Of a stretch of DNA of 10,000 nucleotides, positions 1 to 6,250 are shown piece after piece (position 1 is the stretch's first letter; each line of letters opens with the position of its first letter). The stretch lies in contig NW_013653134.1 in assembly GCF_000499385.1 (NCBI RefSeq), forward strand, positions 27,501-37,500, in the 5' to 3' direction. This DNA is from Eimeria necatrix. Lineage: Eukaryota; Apicomplexa; Conoidasida; Eucoccidiorida; Eimeriidae. Position numbers and translations under genes: made by a program. A model generated the notes under the pieces. The model made no database searches. It was not told where the DNA came from and saw nothing but the letters and a program-made list of their open reading frames with translations.

Positions 1-38
<38 letters not shown>
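1..38. repeat. (CTG)n microsatellite
   Basis: An uninterrupted CTG/CAG run that begins before the window. On the minus strand it reads CAG and follows the intron after exon g, so it may lie in that intron or start the next exon. Confidence 0.9.
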
Positions 39-93
39 ATAATGAAGCAAAACAAGTGAAATGCAGCAGCATTTGTTTCTTTTTGCTGCTGAC

Positions 94-273
94 CTGGTCA
101 AGGAGGTTTTCTTTTTCCGCAATGTCTGCTTCGACTGCAGCAGCTTCTGCTGCTGCTGCTGCTGCTGCTGCTTGCAGCCCCACGCGCTCCAGCTGCAGCT
201 GTGCTGCATCAAATTCAATTTTAATTAATTCTTCTTCTTTCTTTTTGCACTCCGACAAAAGCTGCTTCGTCTC
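94..273 (-). CDS. CCDC40: CCDC40-like exon g (last exon seen)
   Basis: A phase 0/0 exon of 60 codons. The acceptor TTTGCTGCAG lies before GAGACG and the donor GACCAG before GTCAGC. It encodes a charged coil (ETKQLLSECKKKEEELIKIE, then QLQLERVGLQ), an eight-residue poly-Ala from GCA codons, and VEADIAEKENLLDQ. No stop follows before the donor, so the gene should go on to the left of the window. Confidence 0.65.
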
Positions 274-280
274 CTGCAGC

Positions 281-533
281 AAACCCCAAACCCTAAACCC
301 TAAACCCTAAACCCTAAACCCTTGGCTTTTTTGCATTTACTTTTTTCGCCTTTTCTTACGCTCTCCTCAAGCTAGCTGGGCGCCAAAACCTAAACCCTAA
401 ACCCTAAACCCTAAACCCTAAGTCTCAAACCCATAGGCGTGACCCCTTCAGCCCCAAACAGTAGCCCATTTGGGTAAACCCTAAACCCTAAACCCTAAAC
501 CCTAAACCCTAAACCCTAAACCCTAAACCCTAA
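281..533. repeat. Interstitial telomere-type arrays, CCCTAAA orientation
   Basis: Three blocks of CCCTAAA (about 281-322, 386-421 and 475-533) are separated by unique spacers. They sit in the intron between exons f and g and read as a left-hand chromosome end. A few units are degenerate (CCCCAAA). Confidence 0.9.
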
Positions 534-538
534 TTCAC

Positions 539-655
539 CTTGTGGTGGGCAGTGCCCGCCCTCGCAAGGGACTCTTGATTGGCAATTGTTTCGAAAATCT
601 TTTCGGAAATTAAATTTCGTTTTTGAATTTTGTTTTGAAGTTCGCGAGACGCGGC
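539..655 (-). CDS. CCDC40: CCDC40-like exon f, between the two telomere-type arrays
   Basis: A phase 0/0 exon of 39 codons. The acceptor CCGCAG lies before GCCGCG and the donor CACAAG before GTGAAT, both close to consensus. It encodes AASRELQNKIQKRNLISEKI and then FETIANQESLARAGTAHHK, which resembles the CCDC40 part with an amphipathic I.EK..E....Q....A pattern. It stands alone between an A/T tract and telomere-type repeats. Its length is a multiple of three, so skipping it would keep the frame. Confidence 0.6.
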
Positions 656-660
656 CTGCG

Positions 661-1255
661 GGTTTGGAACATTTATTTATTTTATTTATTTATTTTATTT
701 ATTTATTTTATTTTATTTGTTTTATTTTATTTATTTATTTTATTTATTTATTTTATTTTATTTACTTTATTTTATTTATTTTATTTTAGCTATTTTTATT
801 TTATTTATTTCTATTTTATTCCTTTATTCTGTCGTTTTGTTTACTTTTATTTTATTTATTTTTATCTTATTCTTTTGTTCTTTCGTTTTGTTTATTTTTA
901 TTTTATTTACTTTTATTTTATTCTTTTATTCTTTTGTTGTATTATATTTTTATCTTATCTATATTTACTATGTTCTTTTATTCTTTTGTTTTATTCTTTT
1001 ATTTTATTTGCTTTTATTCTATTCTTTTGTTATTTTGTTTTATTCCTTTTGTTTGATTCTTTTTATTCTTTTTTTTGTTTTACTGTTTCTATTTTACTCT
1101 TTTTATTCTTTTATTCTTTTGTTTTATTTCTTTTTTATTTTACTCTTGTATTCTTTTATTTTGTTCTTTTGTTTTATTATTTTTATTTTTTACTCTTTAT
1201 TCTTTTATTCTTTTATTCTTCTATTCTTAATTTATTATTTTTACGTTTTAGGAAC
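661..1255. repeat. T-rich TTTA/TTTTA low-complexity tract
   Basis: Nearly 600 bp of TTTATTTTA-like sequence, poor in G on the plus strand, drifting to TTCTTTTA toward the right. Long plus-strand frames rich in Phe, Tyr and Leu cross it, but they are compositional artefacts. It lies in the intron between exons e and f, where the minus-strand transcript would be A-rich. Confidence 0.85.
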
Positions 1256-1276
1256 TGCAAACAGAACAAGTTCGCT

Positions 1277-1488
1277 TTTAGGGTTTAGGGTTTGGGGTTT
1301 AGGGTTTAGGGTTTAGGGTTTAGGGTTTAGGGTTTAGGGTTTAGGGAGGTTTGGGGTTTAGGGTTTAGGGTTTAGGGTTTAGGGTTTAGGGTTTAGGGTT
1401 TAGGGTTTAGGGTTTAGGGGGGTTTAGGGTTTAGGGTTTAGGGTTTAGGGTTTAGGGTTTAGGGTTTAGGGTTTAGGGTTTAGGGTTT
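1277..1488. repeat. Interstitial telomere-type array, TTTAGGG orientation
   Basis: About 30 units of TTTAGGG, with two small interruptions near 1346 and 1418. The orientation is opposite to the arrays at 281-533, so both sets point outward from exon f. It lies in the intron between exons e and f. Confidence 0.9.
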
Positions 1489-1508
1489 ATGCAGGGCGCG
1501 GGAAACAC

Positions 1509-1627
1509 CCCCGCGTTGGTGAACAGTTTGTTGACTTCGCTGTGCAACATTTCGCCCTTCAGCGCGCCTCGCTCTGTCTCCTGAGATCGTCGATGAGGCG
1601 TTCCGTTTGGGTGTTGTCTTTTTCGGC
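1509..1627 (-). CDS. CCDC40: CCDC40-like exon e, interrupted by a reading-frame shift
   Basis: Two coding-looking frames abut. From 1627 to 1562 one frame reads AEKDNTQTERLIDDLRRQSE and meets TGA at 1561-1559. The neighbouring frame from 1562 reads LKGEMLHSEVNKLFTNAG and reaches a possible donor (GGG before GTGTTT at 1508; alternative GAA before GTCAAC at 1535). The first frame contains no GT donor, so a clean exon is not possible there. The acceptor AAAAG before GCC is weak. Either a single-base indel (sequencing, assembly or real) lies in the GCGCGC stretch, or a second acceptor CTCAG before GAGACAG is used. The entry is tentative. Confidence 0.4.
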
Positions 1628-1667
1628 CTTTTCGAGTGCAGCAGCAGCAGCAGCGGCAGTAACTCAC

Positions 1668-1695
1668 TTAATTAATTAATTAATTAATTAATTTG
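1668..1695. repeat. (TTAA)n array
   Basis: Seven or so TTAA units, self-complementary, in the intron upstream of exon e. A second array of the same motif occurs at 4679-4713. Confidence 0.8.
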
Positions 1696-1782
1696 TTAAT
1701 TGATCTTTAGCTGGCTTTTTAGTTTGCTGCTGCTGCCGTTGAAGCAGCACAGCGGGGAAGCAGCAGCAGGAGCTCGTGCTGC

Positions 1783-1833
1783 ACTAGCTACAACAGCAGC
1801 AGCAGCAGCAGCAGCAGCCGCAGCAACAGCAAA

Positions 1834-1876
<43 letters not shown>

Positions 1877-2009
1877 ACAGCAGCACCAGCAAGAGCAGCA
1901 GCAGCAACAGCAGCACAAGCACCAGCAACAGCAACAGCAGCAGCAGCAAAAACAGCAGCAGCAACAGTAGCAGCAGCAACAGCAAAAAGACCAGCAGTAG
2001 CACCGCAAG

Positions 2010-2075
<66 letters not shown>
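1783..2075. repeat. Interrupted (CAG)n tract in the intron between exons d and e
   Basis: CAG repeats with frequent CAA, CCA and AAG interruptions, ending in a pure run at about 2011-2075. On the transcribed strand it reads CTG. It is open in several frames on both strands, giving false poly-Ala, poly-Cys and poly-Leu proteins. Confidence 0.85.
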
Positions 2076-2090
2076 GAGTCGGACCTCTAC

Positions 2091-2251
2091 TTCTCGCGTG
2101 TCCAGAGTTGCATTTTGCAATTTATTGTTTTGATTTTCAATTTCTTTTTTTATTTTCATTTCTGCTGCTGCTCTTCGCTCGAGGCCCTGCATGCAGCTGC
2201 CCAGCTGGATCCGCAGCTGCTTCTTTCCTGCTGCTATTTCCTCTATCTCCC
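2091..2251 (-). CDS. CCDC40: CCDC40-like exon d
   Basis: The acceptor CTGCAG lies before GGGAGATAG. The first two bases, GG, complete the split codon from exon c to CGG (Arg), and 53 codons follow: EIEEIAAGKKQLRIQLGSCM, then GLERRAAAEMKIKKEIENQN and more coil. It aligns with the CCDC40 stretch EI..IS.EK.Q....W.SSL.GM.RRDEA. The donor is either GAA before GTAGAG (end 2091) or GAG before GTCCGA (end 2085); both keep phase 0. A poly-Leu continuation past the donor is intronic CTG repeat. Confidence 0.65.
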
Positions 2252-2516
2252 CTGCAGCAGCAGCAGCAGCAGCAGCAATAGTGGCAGCAGCAGCAGCGGC
2301 AGCAGCAGCAGCAGCAAAGGCGACAAAAGTAAAAGCAGCAGCAATAACGGAAGCAGCAGCAGCAGCAGAAGACGAGGTCTGCTGCTGCAGCTGCTGCTGA
2401 TATTGCTGCAACGGCAGCAGCAGGAACTGCCTGGCAGAGCAGAAGCAGCAGCAGCAGCAGCAGCAGCAGCTGCTGCTGCTGCTGCTGCAGGAGCAGCAGC
2501 AGCAGCAAGGGCGTAC
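2252..2516. repeat. Intron between exons c and d, filled with CAG/CTG repeats
   Basis: The 265-bp intron is nearly all CAG or CTG in both orientations, with a CTG/CAG inverted junction near 2461-2510. It contains the donor GTACGC and the acceptor CTGCAG. Confidence 0.75.
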
Positions 2517-2715
2517 GCTGGGCTTCTTGAATGGCGTTTTTGGAGTTTTGTTTGTCTTCTTCTTGAGCTTTAATTTGAACTTTCAAAAGATCTTTTAATT
2601 CATTTAATTCAAAAACTTGATTATTTAATTTATTTAAAAAAAGATCTTGCTGCAGCCGCAAACTTTCTGCTGCCTTTGCTGCTGCTGCTTCCTTGTAGGT
2701 CTCCCGGCGCTTCAG
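2517..2715 (-). CDS. CCDC40: CCDC40-like exon c (most diagnostic block)
   Basis: A 199-nt exon starting phase 0 after GCGCAG and ending phase 1 at CAGC before GTACGC. It encodes LKRRETYKEAAAAK, then QQDLFLNKLNNQVFELNELK, then AQEEDKQNSKNAIQEAQ. The spacing of RR.TYK, QDL....L and AQ.ED is that of the best conserved part of CCDC40 (from memory: TRRATYKAE, KKQDLYVD.L, EAQ..AQ.EDT). The donor has a non-consensus base before GT but restores the frame of the next exon. Confidence 0.75.
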
Positions 2716-2725
2716 CTGCGCGCAG

Positions 2726-2920
2726 CAGCAGCTGCTGCAGCAGCAGCTCTTTTAGTTTCCGCTATTTGCTGCTGCAGCAGCAGCACTTTTAGTTTTTACT
2801 ATTTGCTGCGGCAGCAGCAGCTCTTTTTTATTTTTGTTATTTGCTGCTGCTGCAGCAGCAGCAGCTCTTTTTTATTTTTATTATTTGCTGCTGCTGCAGC
2901 AGCAGCTCACTTATTTTTTG
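2726..2920. repeat. Degenerate tandem repeat of 37-44 bp
   Basis: About four copies of a unit that couples GCTGCTGCAGCAGCAGC with a T-rich segment CTTTTTTATTTTT; ATTTGCTGC recurs at 2764, 2801, 2839 and 2883. It lies just upstream (minus strand) of the exon c acceptor, and each copy contains a CTGCAG acceptor-like site. Confidence 0.7.
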
Positions 2921-2974
2921 CTTTTTCTTTTTCTACCTGCTGCAGCCTGCAGCTCACCTCCTTCTACCGCAAAA

Positions 2975-2975
<1 letters not shown>

Positions 2976-3047
<72 letters not shown>
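2976..3047. repeat. (CTG)24 microsatellite
   Basis: A pure CTG run of 72 bp, CAG on the transcribed strand, starting about 15 bp inside the intron after the donor of exon b. Confidence 0.9.
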
Positions 3048-3061
3048 ATTCCTGTTATTAC

Positions 3062-3238
3062 CTTGATAGCATCTTCTAGTTTCTGGGTGTGTCCCTGTGC
3101 TTTTTGCAAAACAAAATTTAATTCATTTAAATCTTCTCTGGCCTTGGCTAGCTGCTCTGCTGCTGCTGCTGCTGCTGCAGTCTCCGCATGCAGCGCTTGT
3201 GCAGCAGCAGCTAGCGCCTCCTCGCTAGCGGCCCGTCT
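3062..3238 (-). CDS. CCDC40: CCDC40-like exon b
   Basis: A phase 0/0 exon of 59 codons. The acceptor TTTCTAG lies before AGACGG and the donor is AAG followed by GTAATA. It encodes an Ala-rich stretch (SEEALAAAAQALHAE) and then a classic heptad coil (QLAKAREDLNELNFVLQKAQ) ending KLEDAIK. A GCA run gives a short poly-Ala. It joins exon a in frame without a shift. Confidence 0.7.
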
Positions 3239-3460
3239 CTAGAAAGCAGCAGCAGCAGCAGCAAACGCAGCAGCAGCAGCAACGGCATCAGCAGCAGCAG
3301 CAGCAGCAGCAACAAAGGCATCAAGCCACGAGCAGAAGGAGCAGAAACTGCAAGACCCGCAGTAGCTGCTGCTGCTGCAGCAGCAGTAGCTGCTGCTGCT
3401 GCTGCTGCAGCAGCAGCGATAGCAGCACCAGCAGCAGCACCAGCACACTAGCACTGGCAC

Positions 3461-3512
<52 letters not shown>

Positions 3513-3515
3513 TAC
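3239..3515. repeat. Intron between exons a and b, CAG/CTG-rich with inverted segments
   Basis: It contains a pure CAG run at 3462-3511, next to the exon a donor, and alternating CTG and CAG blocks at 3361-3420 that could fold into hairpins. Donor GTAACT and acceptor TTTCTAG bound it. Confidence 0.75.
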
Positions 3516-3748
3516 TTGTTTGACAGTTTTTTCTTCTTCAGCCACTTGGTTAATTCTTGCTTTGAGTCTTTTTAACTTTTGCTGCTCCTCATAAAGCTGC
3601 TTCCCAGTTTCTTCGTGCTGCAGATCGACCTTTTGCTGCTCCGCCTTTTGCTGCTGCAGCGCGTGCTGCAGCTGCTGCAGCTGCTGCTGCTGCTGCTGCT
3701 TCAGTGCTGCTTGAGCCCCCCTCAGCAGCGGGTGGTCCGGCGGGAGTC
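3516..3748 (-). CDS. CCDC40: CCDC40-like exon a (first exon recognised)
   Basis: The 233-nt exon has 2 nt completing an upstream codon, then 77 codons. It opens with LPPDHPLLRGAQAALKQ, matching the conserved P-(D/E)-HPLL...QAALK block of CCDC40, and continues with a Gln-rich coiled coil and GKQLYEEQQKLKRLK. The acceptor is CCTCAG before GACTCC; the donor is CAA followed by GTAACT. Upstream in this frame are the 14-bp palindrome and then a TAA stop, so the coding part begins at or near this acceptor. Confidence 0.7.
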
Positions 3749-3749
3749 C

Positions 3750-3769
3750 TGAGGTGTACGTACACCTCA
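3750..3769. repeat. Palindrome GGTGTACGTACACC, copy 1 (20-bp perfect inverted repeat)
   Basis: The 14-bp core is extended by TGA/TCA on the two sides to 20 bp. It overlaps the predicted acceptor of exon a (CCTCAG). Confidence 0.85.
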
Positions 3770-4240
3770 AGTGCTTTGAGTTTTAATTTATTATTTTATT
3801 TTTTTAAATTAATTAAAGTTTAGTTTTTTATTTTGAATTAAAATTCAACTTTTAATAAAAATAAATTAAATTTGCAATTCAAAAACAAACTTTGTTATTT
3901 GTTTCTATCTTTCGATTAAATTAATTATTAATCTTTTTTAATTTTAAATTAATTACATTTTAATTCATTTTTAATTCTTTGATTTTAATTAATAGATTAA
4001 TCTTTTTATTTTAATAAATAATCATTTTTTATTTTTTTATTTTTCCTTTTTTTGTCTGCCACATAAGTCCTTTTGCTGCTGCCTTTGCAGCAGCAGTTTA
4101 TTTCATTTAGTGTTTTCTTTTTGATTTAATAATTTGTTATTTTATTTATTTTTATTCATTTTTAATTATTTTTAATTAATTTTAATTACTTTTAATATTT
4201 ATTTATATTTTCATTTATTTGTCTTTTTATTTTTATATAT
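3770..4240. other. AT-rich non-coding stretch
   Basis: Mostly TTAATT, TTTATTT and AATTAA words with one short CAG-like island near 4075-4095. There is no convincing frame and almost no GT dinucleotide on the minus strand. It is probably intron or spacer upstream of CCDC40-like exon a. Confidence 0.6.
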
Positions 4241-4573
4241 TTTGCTGTTTAGCTGCAAATTCTCGCCTGGATGCCCCGGGGCTGCCAGCTGCTGCTGCTG
4301 CTGCTGCAGCAGCTGCTGCTGCTGCTGCACCTCCATCATTTTTGTTTCTTTTATTTCTCCCCTTTGTTTTGTTTGTCTTCTTTTTGATTCTTTTTATCTT
4401 TTTTTGTTTAAGTATTTTTGCTTCTTTTGCTGCTTCTGCTGCAGCAGCAGCAGCTCCAACGGGCAGCTGCTGCAGAGGGTAGCAGCAGCACAAGCAGCAG
4501 CACAGCGTGTCACATAGCAGCAGCAGCAGCAGCAGCAGCAGCGCAACCATGCACCACAGCTGCAGGCGCAGCT

Positions 4574-4617
<44 letters not shown>

Positions 4618-4620
4618 CCG
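4241..4620. repeat. CAG/CTG-rich block with a possible minus-strand first exon
   Basis: CTG and CAG runs (a pure CAG run at about 4574-4617) surround a T-rich core at 4335-4430. On the minus strand, ATGATGGAGG at 4339 follows an A-rich stretch and opens a short Gln/Leu-rich frame to 4267. No GT donor follows, only a GC. I see no recognisable product. Confidence 0.6.
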
Positions 4621-5110
4621 TTTTATCGATTCGCTAGTCAGTTGTCTCCCATAATATGAATAGCAGTTTGTGGACTTGTTAATTAATTAATTAATTAATT
4701 AATTAATTAATTTGCAACTACTTATATATATAATTGCAATTGAAAAAGGCAAAAAGAAGGAACTATTACTTGTTTGTGCTGCTGTACACAAGTACCTTAG
4801 AGCAGCTCGAGATCTACTTTGTTTGTTTTTGCAAAAAGGCCAAAAGTGTTTCGAAAATACCAAAAAAGGAATTTATTTTTAATTTAAATCTTTTAGCTTT
4901 CTTCTTCTCGCGAAGAAAAGGAAGAAGAAGCAAAATTCATTTGCTGCAGCAACTGACACACGAGCGCATGCAGCCCCAAAGCCCCGCAGCAGCTTTTCCT
5001 TTTCATTTTGTTGCTGCTGCTCGCAACTCCGAATTTAATTTCTAATTTATAAAAGTGTTTTAATTTTAAATTCAAAAAAAAGAAAAAACGAGGGTTTGTT
5101 CCTCCGCGGT
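4621..5110. other. AT-rich region with no recognised gene
   Basis: It contains a TTAA array (4679-4713) and a TATATATA tract near 4724. A plus-strand frame of about 100 codons (4734-5045) has no family features. A minus-strand stretch near 4950-5020 (EQQQQNEKEKLLRGF) looks weakly coil-like but has no convincing borders. Confidence 0.5.
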
Positions 5111-5113
5111 CCC

Positions 5114-5131
5114 GAGGTGTACGTACACCTC
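5114..5131. repeat. Palindrome GGTGTACGTACACC, copy 2 (18-bp inverted repeat)
   Basis: The core is extended by GA/TC. It is centred 28 bp from copy 3. Confidence 0.85.
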
Positions 5132-5143
5132 AGGAAGACCGGC

Positions 5144-5157
5144 GGTGTACGTACACC
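5144..5157. repeat. Palindrome GGTGTACGTACACC, copy 3 (core only)
   Basis: An exact 14-bp core. Together with copy 2 it forms a close pair in the intergenic region. Confidence 0.85.
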
Positions 5158-5280
5158 TCAACAAGACCAGCGACCGCCAGCGCCTGAACTTCCGATTTTG
5201 AGCAAAACTAATTCTCAAGTTGAGACTTTAGCTTTTTAGGATTAATTTAGAGTTTTATTTTGCATTTTTAACCCATTTGG

Positions 5281-5634
5281 CCCTCAAGGGGCCCCTCAAG
5301 GGCCCCTTACAGGGTCACCTGGGGCCCCCAATTGAAGGCCCCCTGGGGGCCCCAACTAGGGGCCCCTGGAGGGCCCCCAATTAGGGGCCCCTGTGGCCGC
5401 CCAACTAGGGGCCCCAGGGGCCCCAGGTGATCCCCAATGGGGGCCCTCCAGGGGCTCCTAAATGGGGGCCCCCCAGGGGCCCCAATGAGGGGCCCCTGGG
5501 GGGCCCCTCGTTGCCCCCCAGGGGCCCCTCGTTGGGGGCCCCCCAGGGGCCTCTCATTGGGGGCCCCACAAGGGGCCCCCAGTTGGGGGGCCCCAGGGGG
5601 CCCCCCATTAGGGGCCCCCAGTGCCCGACTGGAG
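5281..5634. repeat. GGGGCCCC minisatellite
   Basis: About a dozen imperfect units of roughly 25 bp, each with one or two GGGGCCCC cores separated by AATTAG, CAATGAG or CTCGTTG-like spacers. It is open in several frames on both strands (GAP/GGP repeats), so openness is not evidence of coding. The same GGGGCCCC words encode GAP and GGPQ repeats in the neighbouring kinesin. Confidence 0.8.
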
Positions 5635-5692
5635 GACTGAAATGGATTTTTAGATTTTGTAGATTCAGTTGTATATTGCAAACGGGTGCTGC

Positions 5693-5706
5693 GGTGTACG
5701 TACACC
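5693..5706. repeat. Palindrome GGTGTACGTACACC, copy 4 (core only)
   Basis: An exact 14-bp core just right of the GGGGCCCC minisatellite. Confidence 0.85.
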
Positions 5707-6037
5707 TGAGTTGGTGGGTACTGCTGTTTGCAAAGAAACCTTGCACGGCATTTATTTAAAGTTTTATTTCTTTTCTGCTTTGTTTGCGAATTAAAAAGGC
5801 ATTTTATTTTATTCAATTTTTAATATTTGCAGGAGAGGGACTGCTGCAAATTATAATTCTGCATAAAAGTTCATTTTGTGTTTCTTTTTCACTTTATTTA
5901 TTTAATTCTTTCCGTTTAATTCAGCTTTCTTTTCTTTTTTATTTATTTATTTGACTATTTCCATTTAATTCGACTTTCTTTTATTTATTTATTTCTTTCC
6001 ATCTAATTCAACTTTCTTCTTCGAGCCCTTTACTCCG
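5707..6037. other. AT-rich spacer with a degenerate tandem repeat
   Basis: No gene seen. At about 5890-6022 three degenerate copies of a 45-55 bp unit occur, with TTTATTTATTT, then TTTCC(A/G)TTTAATTC, then ACTTTCTT. Confidence 0.6.
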
Positions 6038-6051
6038 GGTGTACGTACACC
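6038..6051. repeat. Palindrome GGTGTACGTACACC, copy 5 (core only)
   Basis: An exact 14-bp core about 190 bp beyond the kinesin stop codon. Confidence 0.85.
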
Positions 6052-6150
6052 GCAGCGGCCTCTGTGGGGTTTTGCCCCGCTTTGAATTCGCCACTTTTTG
6101 AAATTCTTTTTTCTGCTTTTGGGCCAACAAGTGGCCACAATATCGATTAA

Positions 6151-6250
6151 AGTCCATTTAATTCATCAAAAGTGCATTTAATTCACCAAAAGTGCATTTA
6201 ATTCATCAAAAGTTCCTTTATTTTCATCAAAAGTTCCTTTTAATTCAATT
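6151..6250. repeat. 20-bp tandem repeat running into the kinesin stop codon
   Basis: Five units of the type AGTGCATTTAATTCATCAAA (6151, 6171, 6191, 6211 and 6232). The last unit overlaps the TGA stop and final codon of the minus-strand kinesin, so the array is its proximal 3' UTR. Confidence 0.8.

Larger units (their letters stand above)
94..3748 (-). other. CCDC40: Gene span: CCDC40-like axonemal ruler coiled-coil protein, seven exons seen, 5' and 3' ends outside view
   Basis: Seven coiled-coil-coding blocks on the minus strand are separated by repeat-filled non-coding DNA. Splice-like borders give compatible phases along the chain: exon 3748-3516 ends phase 0; 3238-3062 is 0/0; 2715-2517 is 0/1; 2251-2091 completes that codon and ends phase 0; 1627-1509 starts phase 0 but carries a shift; 655-539 and 273-94 are both 0/0. 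The order of motifs matches CCDC40 as I recall it: a P(D/E)HPLL..QAALK start, then LY..QQ.L..L, then RR.TYK, QDL....L, AQ.ED, EI......K.QL and RR..A. CCDC40 pairs with CCDC39 to form the ruler that sets the 96-nm spacing of inner dynein arms and the nexin-dynein regulatory complex. Residues homologous to the N-terminus and the C-terminal third are not found here; the latter should lie left of position 1. I first considered dynein stalk, SMC and CCDC39, and CCDC40 fits best. The exon borders are predictions. Confidence 0.7.

Noticed and set aside
623..1316. Long plus-strand frames rich in Phe, Tyr, Ile and Leu that resemble membrane proteins
   Set aside because: They follow from the TTTA/TTTTA composition, occur in two overlapping frames at once, and have no soluble domain or non-repetitive part.
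281..1488. A true chromosome end
   Set aside because: The arrays are short, internal, oppositely oriented and flanked by coding exons on both sides.
1700..2411. Poly-Ala, poly-Cys and poly-Leu frames on both strands
   Set aside because: All are CAG repeat read-through. Only the non-repetitive minus-strand part at 2251-2091 looks coding and it is kept as exon d.
3462..3511. A CRISPR-like or other structured array
   Set aside because: It is a plain trinucleotide microsatellite without spacers, and the genome is eukaryotic.
94..3748. Dynein heavy-chain stalk, SMC protein or CCDC39 as identity of the left gene
   Set aside because: The order of HPLL..AQAALK, LYEEQQ, RRETYK, QQDLF and AQEED fits CCDC40 better; no ATPase motif is present and the CCDC39 motifs I recall do not align.
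4734..5045. A 103-codon plus-strand frame
   Set aside because: AT-driven composition, no domain, and no support from its neighbours.
5307..5816. GAP/GGP-rich frames on both strands as an intergenic gene
   Set aside because: They are a minisatellite open in several frames; the non-repeat flanks show no family features or conserved start.
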